DNA of 64,000 bases from Candidatus Eiseniibacteriota bacterium (GTDB lineage: Bacteria > Orphanbacterota > Orphanbacteria > Orphanbacterales > Orphanbacteraceae), in assembly GCA_029262235.1 (NCBI GenBank), contig JAJCZU010000002.1:1054001-1118000 (forward strand), written 5' to 3'. This document shows positions 38,100-46,847 of the stretch, piece after piece (positions within the stretch are counted from its first letter, which is position 1; each line of letters begins with the position of its first letter). A model generated the notes under the pieces. It was given only the letters and a program-made list of their open reading frames with translations. It did not search any database and had not been told where the DNA came from. The position numbers and the translations under genes are program-made.

Positions 38100-38759
38100 A
38101 TGGGCCTCGCCATGATGGGCAAGAAAATCGGGATGACGCAGCGCTTCAATGAGCGTGGCCGCGCCGTTCCGGTCACGGTGATCGAACTGAAGCCGTGCCC
38201 GATTGTTCAGAGAAAAACGAAAGCAAAAGAAGGCTACAACGCCATTCAGCTCGGCATCGGCAAGCGGAAACCGTCCCGCACCACGATGGCCATGGCCGGA
38301 CACTTCAAAAAGGCCGGCCTCGACCCGATGCAGAATCTCCAGGAGTTCCGGCTCTCGGACAAGGAGATGGAAGAGCTTGCCGAAGCGACCTCCGTCGATC
38401 TTTCGATGTTCGAGTCCGGCGACTTCGTCGACGTGACAGGCACCTCGAAGGGCCGCGGCACGGCCGGCGTCATGAAACGCTGGAACATGCATGGTCAAAA
38501 GGCGACGCACGGTGTGCACGAAGTCTTCCGCCACGGCGGCGCCATCGGACAGTGCGCCACGCCCGGTCGCCTCTTCAAGGGCGTCAAAATGGCAGGACGA
38601 TACGGGAACGAACGTTCCAGCACGCAGAATCTGGCCGTCATGGACGTGAAGCCGGAAGCGAACCTGATTTACATTCGCGGCGCCGTACCGGGCCCGAACA
38701 ACGGCCTCGTCGTCGTTCGCAAGTCCGTAAAGAAGGGCCATAAAAAGGCCATCGTCTAG
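38100..38759 (+). CDS. rplC: 50S ribosomal protein L3
   Basis: The 219-residue protein is full-length L3: MGKKIGMTQRF at the N-terminus, GTSKGRGTAGVMKRW in the centre, then GAIGQCATPGRLFKGVKMAG and the VRGAVPGPNNGLV-type end. ACGGAGG lies 9 bases before ATG 38100. L3 normally sits second in the S10 operon (rpsJ-rplC-rplD), but here it is alone between an ECF operon and a DUF5989 gene, with its own promoter and terminator. Either the S10 operon is rearranged or this is a second copy. Confidence 0.95.
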   Translation: MGLAMMGKKIGMTQRFNERGRAVPVTVIELKPCPIVQRKTKAKEGYNAIQLGIGKRKPSRTTMAMAGHFKKAGLDPMQNLQEFRLSDKEMEELAEATSVDLSMFESGDFVDVTGTSKGRGTAGVMKRWNMHGQKATHGVHEVFRHGGAIGQCATPGRLFKGVKMAGRYGNERSSTQNLAVMDVKPEANLIYIRGAVPGPNNGLVVVRKSVKKGHKKAIV

Positions 38760-38790
38760 TCTCGGCCCCATGCTCGGGGATCATGTTTCG

Positions 38791-38830
38791 AGCGCCTTCC
38801 TGCTTCATGCGGGAAGGCGCTTTTCATTTT
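38791..38830 (+). terminator. Rho-independent terminator of rplC
   Basis: GCGCCTTCC (38792-38800) pairs with GGAAGGCGC (38812-38820) around an 11-base loop and is followed by TTTTCATTTTTG. Confidence 0.9.
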
Positions 38831-38894
38831 TGTTTCAGATTCGTGCAATCCGGTCTGATCGTCTCATTGCGGGCAGCTGGCGCCAACGGTTCCG

Positions 38895-38924
38895 TTGACC
38901 CTCTCGTTGCGGCGCTGGTATACT
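38895..38924 (+). promoter_or_regulatory. Sigma-70-type promoter of the DUF5989 gene
   Basis: TTGACC (38895-38900), an 18-base spacer and TATACT (38919-38924) form a good promoter 50 bases upstream of the start codon. Confidence 0.7.
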
Positions 38925-38973
38925 AAGCCCTGACACTTCACGGGACGCCATTCTCACCGCAAGAGGAACACGC

Positions 38974-39144
38974 ATGGCAGGTATAGGCGGAAAACTCGGT
39001 ATCTTCGGAGAGTTGCTTGCATTTCTGATGCACCGCAAGAAGTGGTGGCTGGCGCCGATTCTGATTCTGCTCGTCCTTCTCAGCCTGTTGATCGTGCTGA
39101 CAGAGGGATCTGCGGTAGCGCCTTTCATCTACACGCTGTTTTAG
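38974..39144 (+). CDS. DUF5989-family small membrane protein
   Basis: The 56-residue product has a cytoplasmic N-terminus, a basic HRKKWW boundary, one membrane helix (LAPILILLVLLSLLIVL) and the conserved ending EGSAVAPFIYTLF. This pattern matches DUF5989 proteins, which usually accompany carbamoyltransferase/SxtJ-like genes. Here it stands alone with its own promoter and terminator. AAGAGGAAC precedes ATG 38974. Its function is unknown. Confidence 0.85.
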   Translation: MAGIGGKLGIFGELLAFLMHRKKWWLAPILILLVLLSLLIVLTEGSAVAPFIYTLF

Positions 39145-39152
39145 AAAAGACG

Positions 39153-39180
39153 AAGGGGCGATCAAGCGATCGCCCCTTCT
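39153..39180 (+). terminator. Rho-independent terminator after the DUF5989 gene
   Basis: AAGGGGCGATC (39153-39163) pairs perfectly with GATCGCCCCTT (39168-39178) across a 4-base AAGC loop. The following TCTCTG is only moderately T-rich, so it may act in both directions. Confidence 0.8.
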
Positions 39181-39309
39181 CTGCTTCCCGCCCTGGAGGG
39201 AGGGGGTCGGACAGGAAGGACTCCGACCGATGGGCCCGATCTCGCGATCGATGTCGGCGGCGTCTACTTACCAGACGACACAGGCCTTCCTGCGGTTCAA
39301 ATTTTTCTT

Positions 39310-40296
39310 CTACCGTTTCCCTTCGCGAAACTCTCCGTACATCGCCACGTCACGGCTGCTTCCGATAATCAGCGGCACCCGCTCGTGGAGTTCCTTCGGC
39401 TGGATATCAAGGATGCGCCTGCGACCGTCCGTAGCCGCGCCGCCGGCCTGCTCCGCAAGAAACGCAAGCGGGTTCCCTTCATATAAGAGCCGCAGCTTTC
39501 CTCTCTCGTTCTCCTGGTCTTCCGGGTAGAGAAATATCCCGCCGTACAGCAGCGTGCGATGAACGTCGGAAACCATCGATCCGATGTAGCGAGCGCTCGG
39601 CGGCGTGCGGCCATCCCGCGGAACCTTGACATGGTTTACGTAACGCGCCACTTCGGGAATCCAACGATACGAATAGCCTTCGTTGATGCTGTAAATGTCA
39701 CCGCGGTCCGGAGTCCGAATGTCTTCGTGACTGTGACCGAACGACCGGGTGGTCTCGTCATAGGTGAACCCGTTCGTCCCGTTCCCCAGCGTGTAGACGA
39801 GAAGGGTGCCGGGGCCGTAGAGCACATAGCCCGACGCAACCTGTTCCGTCCCCTTCTGCAAAAAGTGATCCTGCGCACTCGCCGCGTTCTGTTTCACTCT
39901 GAGAATCGAGAAGATCGTTCCGACGCCGACGTTCGCATCGATATTCGACGACCCGTCGAGAGGATCGATCAGAAAAACATACGGCCCTTCGCCGCCCTCG
40001 GGACACGCGATCGGTTCTTCGTTCTCTTCCGAGCCCACGTATGCAACGGCCGCACTCCCGCCCACGTGATCGATCAGGATATCGTTTGCGATCAGGTCCA
40101 GTTTCTTTACGTCATCGCCCGACGCGTTCACGCCGCCGGCCCGGCCGTCCAGATTCAAAAGGCCTACTCTGGCCATCCGGTACACGATCTCGCCCACGGC
40201 CCGAACAAGGCCCTGGAACAGGCAGTCGAGGTGCGGGCGATCTTCCGGCGCCGCATACTGGGCAACGTGCTCCAGGAAAGTTCGACGGTGCTGCAT
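39310..40296 (-). CDS. fbp: Fructose-1,6-bisphosphatase class I
   Basis: The enzyme hydrolyses fructose 1,6-bisphosphate in gluconeogenesis. The 328-residue protein has the metal-site motif DPLDGSSNIDANV preceded by GSEENEE, the GYVLYGPGTLLVYTLGNG block, the substrate region RYIGSMVSDVHRTL and GGIFLYP, and the C-terminal HERVPLIIGS. AAAGGAGAAGG lies directly upstream of the start on the minus strand. Between its 3' end and the DUF5989 terminator is a short GGTCGGA/TCCGACC hairpin (39205-39228). Confidence 0.96.
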   Translation of the reverse strand: MQHRRTFLEHVAQYAAPEDRPHLDCLFQGLVRAVGEIVYRMARVGLLNLDGRAGGVNASGDDVKKLDLIANDILIDHVGGSAAVAYVGSEENEEPIACPEGGEGPYVFLIDPLDGSSNIDANVGVGTIFSILRVKQNAASAQDHFLQKGTEQVASGYVLYGPGTLLVYTLGNGTNGFTYDETTRSFGHSHEDIRTPDRGDIYSINEGYSYRWIPEVARYVNHVKVPRDGRTPPSARYIGSMVSDVHRTLLYGGIFLYPEDQENERGKLRLLYEGNPLAFLAEQAGGAATDGRRRILDIQPKELHERVPLIIGSSRDVAMYGEFREGKR

Positions 40297-40452
40297 GCCT
40301 TCTCCTTTGTGAACTCATATCCTAGCAAAAACAGGGGGAGCAGGCCGTCCCTTCTGGCGAGGCGATCGCGCATGCATCGCGGCGATCACGCTCTGGCCGG
40401 CAGCCGGTCATCTCGTGGGCGCCGGAAACCGATTCGATGATCGTACGGCGCC

Positions 40453-42918
40453 ATGACGGCGTTTGTTTCGCTCCCCGTGTCGGCACACCGATTGCAAAGA
40501 CAGTGCCCGGGTGCCGGGGTGAGTGGGCCGCCTTTGTCAATGCCCACCCCCGATCCTGTCTCGAGCCACATGATGATGCCAGCCTTCGACATGCTTCTCC
40601 GCTGCCTGCCTGGAGCGGCGGCCGCCCGCATGGGACAACTCCCCCCGGCACCCGGGGTTCTCGCGGCTGTCGCTGCTCTCATTCTCATGACTCTCTGGGC
40701 AGCACGACCGCACCGCCTGATTGAGCGGTGCGTGAAGATCGTCACGCCATCACTCATCGCGTTCAGCGTCGTGATCTGGGGAATCGCCGCCCCGACCATC
40801 GAGGGGGAGACGACCACGCCCCCGGTCTTCGGACCGGAAAGCTTCCGGGTCATTACGGCGAGGGGACGAACCGCTCTGATCGAAAGAGAGTCGACGCGGG
40901 AACGCTTTGCGTATCGTTTCGATGCAGACACGCGCGTGCGCGGACCGGGAGAGACGTTCACGGTCGCGGGCTCGTGTGAAGCGCTGCCGGGAGCGAGGAA
41001 CCGGGGCGAACCGGACTGGCTTCGCTGGACACGGGAGCGTGGGGCGCAAGGCCTCATTCGCGGGGCGACGCTCCCCGTCGCGCCTCAGGACAACGGCTTC
41101 CGGCTCGCGGACGCGAGACGCGGTGTGCACGCGTATTTCGACGACTGGCCGCGTGAGACCGGGGAGCTCGCGCGGGCGCTCGTACTCGGCGATCGCTCCG
41201 GTCTCTCGAGCGACACGTTGTCTCTGTTCCGCCGGCTCGGCGTGTCGCATCTCCTGGCGCTCTCCGGTCTGCACACGGGCATCCTGTTCGGCGCACTTTT
41301 CACGCTGCTGCAGGCGGCCCGGGTCCCGGCACGCGCGGCCTCCCCGGCTGCGGCGGGCCTTCTCTGGGTGTTCGGAGCAGTCGCCGGCTTCCCCGTTTCT
41401 CTCTGTCGCTCCCTCGTAATGCTCACGTTCTGGAGTGTGGCCCAGGCCGTGTCGATCCCCGCGAACCCGATTCAGATCCTCGCACTGGCTGCCTTGATTC
41501 TCGGCGTCATCGATCCTCCTTCGATCGGGGAGCCGGGGTTCCTGCTCTCGTTCGGCGCGACCGGATGGATTCTTGCAGGACACCGATTCTGGAAGCGGGC
41601 AGCGGCGCCGCACACGGAGAACGTGCCGCCGATGATCCGAAAGAGTGCCCGGATTCTGTGGCCGATCTGGATGGGCCTCTGCGCGTCTGTCGGCACGCTG
41701 CCGCTGCAGCTGGTCTGGTTCGGCATGTGGGCGCCGGCGGGCATCGTGTGGACCGTGATTCTGACACCGCTCCTCGCGCTGACTCTGATTGCGTCGGCGG
41801 CAGCGGTGGTCTTCTCTGTCGTGCCCTCGGTGTCACTCGTTCCGTGGGCTGACGGGGCGGTGCTGGTCGCCACGCTTTTCTTTGAAACGGCGGCGTGGCT
41901 CGGCCGGCTGACAGCCGACCCGCTCCTGTTCGAGGGCACCACCGCAGCCCGCATTGCGATTGCCATCGGCGCAGCCTCACTCGTTCTCGTGGCCCGTCTG
42001 AGGCGAATCTATACGCCCGTCATCCTGCTGCCGGCGCTCGTCGGTCTTCTGCCGGTTCGTGACGACGCCCGGGAACTCGTGATCGACATTCTGGACATAG
42101 GACAAGGATCCGCGGCCGTAGTGCGCGTGCCGGACGGGCCGGTCCTTCTTTTCGACGCGGGGATCGGGCCGGCGCCTTACGATCGCGGCGCATCGACCGT
42201 GCTTCCATTCCTGCAGCGCCTCGATCGCCTGCCTGTCGACCGCTTCTATGCATCGCACGGCGACGCGGACCATATCGGCGGTGCAATCTCCCTCGCGAAG
42301 CGCGCGATGTTCCGGAGCGTGTACGGGGGAGGAAGGGAGGGGGAGACGACCGCGTCCACACTTCTCGATCAGGTCCTGACATCCGTCGGAATTCCCTGCG
42401 CAAGCGCCCTGGACGGATCCGTCGAGAACTGGGGGGCGGTTCGGCTTATCACTGTTTTCGCACCGGAAGATCTCAAGGGGGGAGGTCCGAACGACGCGTC
42501 GCTCGTCCAGATCCTGAGCTACGGCGACTTTCGACTCTGGATCGGGGGCGACGCCTCATCCGAGCGCGAGGCCGACCTCGCGGCGCGCGGGCTTGCCGAC
42601 AGAGTCCCGGTTCTGATCGCTTCTCATCACGGGGCACGGTCAAGCACCCCCTGGTCGCTTCTCGCGAGGGCGCGCCCGCAGGTCGCCGTGATCTCGTGCG
42701 GGCGGAACAACCGCTACGGCCACCCCCATTCCGAGACAGTGCGCCGGCTGGAGGGGATCGGGGCCCGGATCGTGCGAACCGACGCCCATGGTGGTGTCAC
42801 GATCCGCACGGACGGGCGGACCATGCGCGTCGAAACGCTCCTTCCGACCCCCGCCGTTTCGATCTATCGGCTCGCCCCCTCGGGGTCCAGGCATCAGAGT
42901 CGCCGAGTCGAGGGGTGA
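40453..42918 (+). CDS. comEC: ComEC/Rec2-type DNA-uptake channel protein
   Basis: ComEC carries single-stranded DNA across the inner membrane in natural transformation. The protein (821 residues from ATG 40453) has N-terminal helices, an OB-like domain and the competence domain with LGVSHLLALSGLHTGILFGA and many helices. A C-terminal metallo-beta-lactamase-like domain follows, with DIGQGSAAVV, FYASHGDADHIGGA and LIASHHGARSST. The first 40 residues lack features and there is no good ribosome-binding site, so ATG 40570 or later may be the real start. No other competence genes are visible here. Confidence 0.9.
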   Translation: MTAFVSLPVSAHRLQRQCPGAGVSGPPLSMPTPDPVSSHMMMPAFDMLLRCLPGAAAARMGQLPPAPGVLAAVAALILMTLWAARPHRLIERCVKIVTPSLIAFSVVIWGIAAPTIEGETTTPPVFGPESFRVITARGRTALIERESTRERFAYRFDADTRVRGPGETFTVAGSCEALPGARNRGEPDWLRWTRERGAQGLIRGATLPVAPQDNGFRLADARRGVHAYFDDWPRETGELARALVLGDRSGLSSDTLSLFRRLGVSHLLALSGLHTGILFGALFTLLQAARVPARAASPAAAGLLWVFGAVAGFPVSLCRSLVMLTFWSVAQAVSIPANPIQILALAALILGVIDPPSIGEPGFLLSFGATGWILAGHRFWKRAAAPHTENVPPMIRKSARILWPIWMGLCASVGTLPLQLVWFGMWAPAGIVWTVILTPLLALTLIASAAAVVFSVVPSVSLVPWADGAVLVATLFFETAAWLGRLTADPLLFEGTTAARIAIAIGAASLVLVARLRRIYTPVILLPALVGLLPVRDDARELVIDILDIGQGSAAVVRVPDGPVLLFDAGIGPAPYDRGASTVLPFLQRLDRLPVDRFYASHGDADHIGGAISLAKRAMFRSVYGGGREGETTASTLLDQVLTSVGIPCASALDGSVENWGAVRLITVFAPEDLKGGGPNDASLVQILSYGDFRLWIGGDASSEREADLAARGLADRVPVLIASHHGARSSTPWSLLARARPQVAVISCGRNNRYGHPHSETVRRLEGIGARIVRTDAHGGVTIRTDGRTMRVETLLPTPAVSIYRLAPSGSRHQSRRVEG

Positions 42919-42944
42919 CGCTCCGAAGGAGGCTGTGCTAGATT
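42915..42944 (+). promoter_or_regulatory. Sigma-70-type promoter of rsfS
   Basis: GTGACG (42915-42920), an 18-base spacer and TAGATT (42939-42944) sit at the end of comEC, 47 bases before the rsfS start. Confidence 0.45.
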
Positions 42945-42990
42945 TCCTGTTCCGGGCAATTCCGCCCCGACTCACGACCGGGAGATCGTC

Positions 42991-43341
42991 ATGCAGCCGC
43001 AAGAGGTGGCCGAACACGCCGCCGAGCTCATGCTGGAAAAGAAAGCGAAGGATGTCGTCATCCTCGACCTGCGCGGGCTTTCGGGCGCGACCGATTATTT
43101 CGTAATCGGAAGCGCGGAGAACGAAGTGCAGGTCAAGGCGATTTCCGAGAGCGTAGTCAGCGGACTCGAGTCCGCGGGCAACCGCATCTATCACCTCGAA
43201 GGGTTCAGCGAACGGCGATGGGTGCTTCTCGACTGCATCGACATCGTCGTGCACATCTTTCTCGAAGAGCTACGCGAGTTCTACGGACTCGAACGCCTCT
43301 GGGGAGACGCACCGCTCGAAAGAAGGATCGACAAGGAATGA
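42991..43341 (+). CDS. rsfS: Ribosomal silencing factor RsfS
   Basis: RsfS binds L14 on the 50S subunit and blocks subunit joining when nutrients are short. The 116 residues have the family core: KAKDVVILDLRGLSGATDYF, VIGSAENEVQVKAI and the ending VVHIFLEELREFYGLERLWG. ATG 42991 follows GGGAGATCGTC. The stop overlaps the argS start by 4 bases. Confidence 0.95.
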   Translation: MQPQEVAEHAAELMLEKKAKDVVILDLRGLSGATDYFVIGSAENEVQVKAISESVVSGLESAGNRIYHLEGFSERRWVLLDCIDIVVHIFLEELREFYGLERLWGDAPLERRIDKE

Positions 43342-45098
43342 TCCGCCAGCAGGTCGAAGAGTTCCTGTTTCAGGTGCTGCGCGCGCGTCCCGAGGAGACG
43401 GACCTCTCTTCCGTCAGCGTCGATTCCACACGCGACCCGGCGCATGGCGACCTCGCGCTGAATGCCGCGATGGTTTTCGCGAAGCAATGGAAAAGACCGC
43501 CGCGCGAAATCGCGGAAGAACTGGCCGCGTCGTTTCGCACATCCCCCCTCATTGCCGCCGTCGAAATCGCCGGGCCTGGTTTCATCAACTTTCGCATCGC
43601 TCCGGCCGCGTATCAGGAACTGCTTCGCGAAATTCTGGCGCAGGGCCCTGCGTTCGGAACACGCACCGCGAAAGAACCGCGGCGCGAGCAGATCGAATTC
43701 GTCAGCGCGAACCCGACCGGGCCCGTCAACGTCGTGAGTGCGCGGGCGGCTGCCGTCGGCGATACGCTCGCGCGCCTGTTCGAGGCGATCGGCATCGAGG
43801 CCGAGCGTGAGTTCTACGTGAACGACCACGGCAATCAGGTAGACCATCTGCTCGATTCCGTCCTCTATTATCTGAACGGCGAAAAGGGCGAGTTCCCGGA
43901 AAACGGATATAGGGGCGATTACGTGAGTGAAATCGCGGCCGAAGCGCGCAGCGGATTTCTCGCGCTCCTCGTCGAAGGAGAGGAGGATCCGGACACCGCT
44001 CGGCTCGCGGCGCTCCGGGAAGCGATCCCGGCCCTGGTCGCGGGCGACAGCGGGCCGTGGGAGGGTGCGTCGCCTGAAGCGGGCAGCGCCGTTTCCGTTA
44101 CGGCGGCAACCCGGCGCGGACTGCTCCGCCAGTGGGTGCTCGAGCGAATGCTGGCGTGGCAGCGCAACGATCTCGAAGCATTCGGCGTCCGCTTCCAAAG
44201 CTGGTTCCGCGAGTCTTCACTCCATGCCGGCAGCGACATCGACGATACCTATGCCGGGCTCGAAAAATCCGGCGACGTGTTCGAAAACGACGGCGCTCAC
44301 TGGTTCCGTTCTACGAAATACGGCGACGAGGCGGATCGCGTATTGGTCCGGTCGAACGGACAGCCCACGTACTTTCTGGCTGACATCGCGTATCACAGAA
44401 CGAAGGCCGAGAGGAAGTACGACCACGCCATCGATATCCTCGGACCGGATCATCACGGGCATATTGCGCGCATGCTCGGCGCCATGCGCGCGCTCGGCTG
44501 TCCGGACGAATGGCTCGAGATCATGATCGTGCAGCAGGTCAATCTTCTGAAGGACGGCAAACCCGTCAAGATGTCGAAGCGAGCGGGCGACTTCATCGCC
44601 CTTCGCGAGCTCATCGATGAGGTGGGGACCGATGCCGCGCGTTTCTTTTTCGTCATGCTGAAGCCAAACACGCATTTGAATTTCGATCTCGACCTCGCGA
44701 AGAGCAGGAGTCTCGAGAATCCGGTTTACTACGTACAGTACGCCCACGCACGCGTATGCAGTGTCCTGCGACACGCGGAGGCCGCCGGCATCGAACCGGG
44801 AGCGCACAGGAAGGCGGACCTGGCCTTTCTGACGGAAACCGACGATCTTTCCCTTCTCAAGAATCTCGACCGTTATCCGGATACGGTCGAAGCGGCGGCT
44901 CTCACACGAGAACCGCAGCGCATCCCTACATACTTAAAGGAACTGGCTTCGGAGTTTCACGGCTACTATCACAAAGTGAAAGTAGTGACGGACGACCGGC
45001 CGCTGACGCTCGCTCGCCTTGCCCTGCTCGAGGGCACGCGCACCGTGCTTCAAAACGGTCTCGCCCTGCTTGCTGTGGACGCTCCCGATGCCATGTAG
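43338..45098 (+). CDS. argS: Arginyl-tRNA synthetase ArgS with altered HIGH motif
   Basis: The 586-residue protein has an N-terminal additional domain, a Rossmann catalytic domain, a KMSK-type signature (KMSKRAGDF, residues 411-419) and the C-terminal anticodon-binding helical domain. The class I HIGH motif, usually NPTGPLHVGH in ArgS, reads NPTGPVNVVS (residues 125-134), so both histidines are absent while the flanking residues are intact. The remaining family features (FYVNDHGNQVD, DILGPDHHGHI) are normal. ATG 43338 overlaps the rsfS stop; an upstream in-frame extension reads through rsfS and is not real. Confidence 0.95.
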   Translation: MIRQQVEEFLFQVLRARPEETDLSSVSVDSTRDPAHGDLALNAAMVFAKQWKRPPREIAEELAASFRTSPLIAAVEIAGPGFINFRIAPAAYQELLREILAQGPAFGTRTAKEPRREQIEFVSANPTGPVNVVSARAAAVGDTLARLFEAIGIEAEREFYVNDHGNQVDHLLDSVLYYLNGEKGEFPENGYRGDYVSEIAAEARSGFLALLVEGEEDPDTARLAALREAIPALVAGDSGPWEGASPEAGSAVSVTAATRRGLLRQWVLERMLAWQRNDLEAFGVRFQSWFRESSLHAGSDIDDTYAGLEKSGDVFENDGAHWFRSTKYGDEADRVLVRSNGQPTYFLADIAYHRTKAERKYDHAIDILGPDHHGHIARMLGAMRALGCPDEWLEIMIVQQVNLLKDGKPVKMSKRAGDFIALRELIDEVGTDAARFFFVMLKPNTHLNFDLDLAKSRSLENPVYYVQYAHARVCSVLRHAEAAGIEPGAHRKADLAFLTETDDLSLLKNLDRYPDTVEAAALTREPQRIPTYLKELASEFHGYYHKVKVVTDDRPLTLARLALLEGTRTVLQNGLALLAVDAPDAM

Positions 45099-45111
45099 CG
45101 AGGAAATTCCC

Positions 45112-46014
45112 ATGTCCATACTCGTAGTCGGCTCGATCGTGCTCGACCATATTCGCTCCCCGTACGGTTCGTCGGAGGGAGCGCTCGGGGGGTCGGCCGT
45201 TTATTTTGCGGGCGCGGCATGCCACTATGCGCCCGTGCGCCTCGTGGGCGTCGTCGGCGATGACTTCCCGGAAGAGGGAAACGAATTCCTTACGCAAAGC
45301 GGAATCGATACGATGGGATTGACCCGTGTGGCCGGCAAGACATTTCAGTACGAAGCGGAATATCCCGCCGACATGCAGGACCGCAAGACCATCCGGACCG
45401 ACCTGAACGTGTTCGAACACTTTCGCCCGGAAATCCCCGAGTCCTACAGGGACACGCCGATCGTGTTTCTCGGAAACATCGATCCCGTCCTGCAGATCGA
45501 AGTGCTCGACCAGGTGAAGGGCCCGAAGCATGTGGCCGCCGACACCATGAACTACTGGATTCACGGGCACCGCGAGAATCTGATCAAGATGCTCGGGCGG
45601 ATCGACACGCTCATATTGAACGACAGCGAAGCTCGTGAGCTTACGGGGGAATCGAATCTCGTCGCGGCGATGAAGGCCATTACCGCCCTCGGGCCGTCGA
45701 TCGTCATTCTGAAGAAGGGCGAGCACGGAGCGCTCCTTTACCAGGACGGAGACTTCTTTCACGTCCCGGCGTTCCCGGTCGAAATCGTAAAGGATCCCAC
45801 CGGAGCGGGGGACGCGTTTGCCGGCGGGCTTCTCGGCTTCATCGCGCGATGCGGCAAGTTCGACCGGCGCACCTGGATGGAGGCGATGCAGCACGGCACG
45901 GCCGTCGCTTCTTTCGTCGTCGAGGAATTCGGGCCGGCTCCTCTCCGCCAGCTCGATCACGACAAGATCGAATCGCGTATTGCGCGACTTCGCGCCATGG
46001 TCACACTTCCCTGA
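45112..46014 (+). CDS. PfkB-family carbohydrate or nucleoside kinase
   Basis: The 300-residue protein belongs to the ribokinase/PfkB family. It has LGGSAVYFAGAA near the N-terminus, VVGDDFPEEG, and the C-terminal signature DPTGAGDAFAGGLLGF with the catalytic Asp. The substrate cannot be told; the short substrate-lid region and YEAEYPADMQDRKTI are unlike ribokinase itself. ATG 45112 follows GCGAGGAAATTCC, 13 bases after argS. Confidence 0.88.
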   Translation: MSILVVGSIVLDHIRSPYGSSEGALGGSAVYFAGAACHYAPVRLVGVVGDDFPEEGNEFLTQSGIDTMGLTRVAGKTFQYEAEYPADMQDRKTIRTDLNVFEHFRPEIPESYRDTPIVFLGNIDPVLQIEVLDQVKGPKHVAADTMNYWIHGHRENLIKMLGRIDTLILNDSEARELTGESNLVAAMKAITALGPSIVILKKGEHGALLYQDGDFFHVPAFPVEIVKDPTGAGDAFAGGLLGFIARCGKFDRRTWMEAMQHGTAVASFVVEEFGPAPLRQLDHDKIESRIARLRAMVTLP

Positions 46015-46059
46015 CCGTGGTTTCCTGTGGTACTGTTTTTTAATACAAAGGGGTACCGC

Positions 46060-46812
46060 ATGCCAGGCAATCCTGACGACTACTCGGACGAAATCGTGAC
46101 TGACCCGAAAGCGGTGGAGCGCGCCGTCAACTCGCTGCCCGGCGTCGTGTCGTCGCGGCTTGTGACGAACCGCGCGGGGAACGTGCTCGAGCTGCATGTC
46201 GTGGCGTCGACCGACCGTGGATCCCGCGACATCCTGCGCGACATCGAGTCCACGCTCGACTCCGGCTTCGGCATCCAGATCACGAGAGACCAGATCAACC
46301 TCGCCAGCATGGACGGCGACCCCGCCGACGAATGGGGAGCGGGATCTTCGGAGCCTTCCCCGTCGAAAGGAACGGTTTCCATGCCTCGCATCCGCTTCGT
46401 GAACCTTCGAACGAACCTGACGGCCGACGGCGGAGACGTACAGGTCACGCTCGGACGTGGCAGGCACCAGGGAATCGGCCAGAGTTCGTTCGTGCTCGGA
46501 AGCACGCCGGCACTGGCCGCGTCCGAAGCGACGCTGCGCGCGATGGAGCGCTTTTACGAAGACGCCAGTTTTCGCGTGGCAAGTGTGGATGTGCGGCCGG
46601 TGGGTTCGCACGAAGGGGTCTTCGTTCATATTGAAGCGAATCGGCGCGGGCGTGTCGTGCCACTGCTTGGCTCGGCGATCGTACAGCGCGACCTGGCCCT
46701 TTCGACGCTGTTCGCCACGCTGGATGCCATCAACCGTTTTGTCGGAAGGCTTCGTCCGGCAGAAGCGGTCGAATGGGTCGTCGGGCCCGATACCGAACTC
46801 GACTCACTCTAG
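46060..46812 (+). CDS. Conserved protein of unknown function
   Basis: The 250-residue protein starts at ATG 46060 after AAAGGGG. Residues about 15-80 form an alpha/beta unit (SLPGVVSSRLVTNRAGNVLE, ILRDIESTLDSGFGIQITRD) like a small ACT- or asparagine-synthetase-adjacent fold. After a Ser/Pro linker come two more alpha/beta repeats (VTLGRGRHQGIGQSSFVLGS, LFATLDAINRFVGRLRPAEA). It has no signal peptide or membrane segment. I cannot assign a function. Confidence 0.7.
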   Translation: MPGNPDDYSDEIVTDPKAVERAVNSLPGVVSSRLVTNRAGNVLELHVVASTDRGSRDILRDIESTLDSGFGIQITRDQINLASMDGDPADEWGAGSSEPSPSKGTVSMPRIRFVNLRTNLTADGGDVQVTLGRGRHQGIGQSSFVLGSTPALAASEATLRAMERFYEDASFRVASVDVRPVGSHEGVFVHIEANRRGRVVPLLGSAIVQRDLALSTLFATLDAINRFVGRLRPAEAVEWVVGPDTELDSL

Positions 46813-46847
46813 TCTCGAGAGACAGCTGCCGTTTCATGGAGGGGCGC

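Noticed and set aside
44926-46629. Long minus-strand open frame (567 codons) opposite argS, the PfkB kinase and the conserved unknown
   Set aside because: It crosses three well-supported plus-strand genes and shows no domain; it is an antisense shadow.
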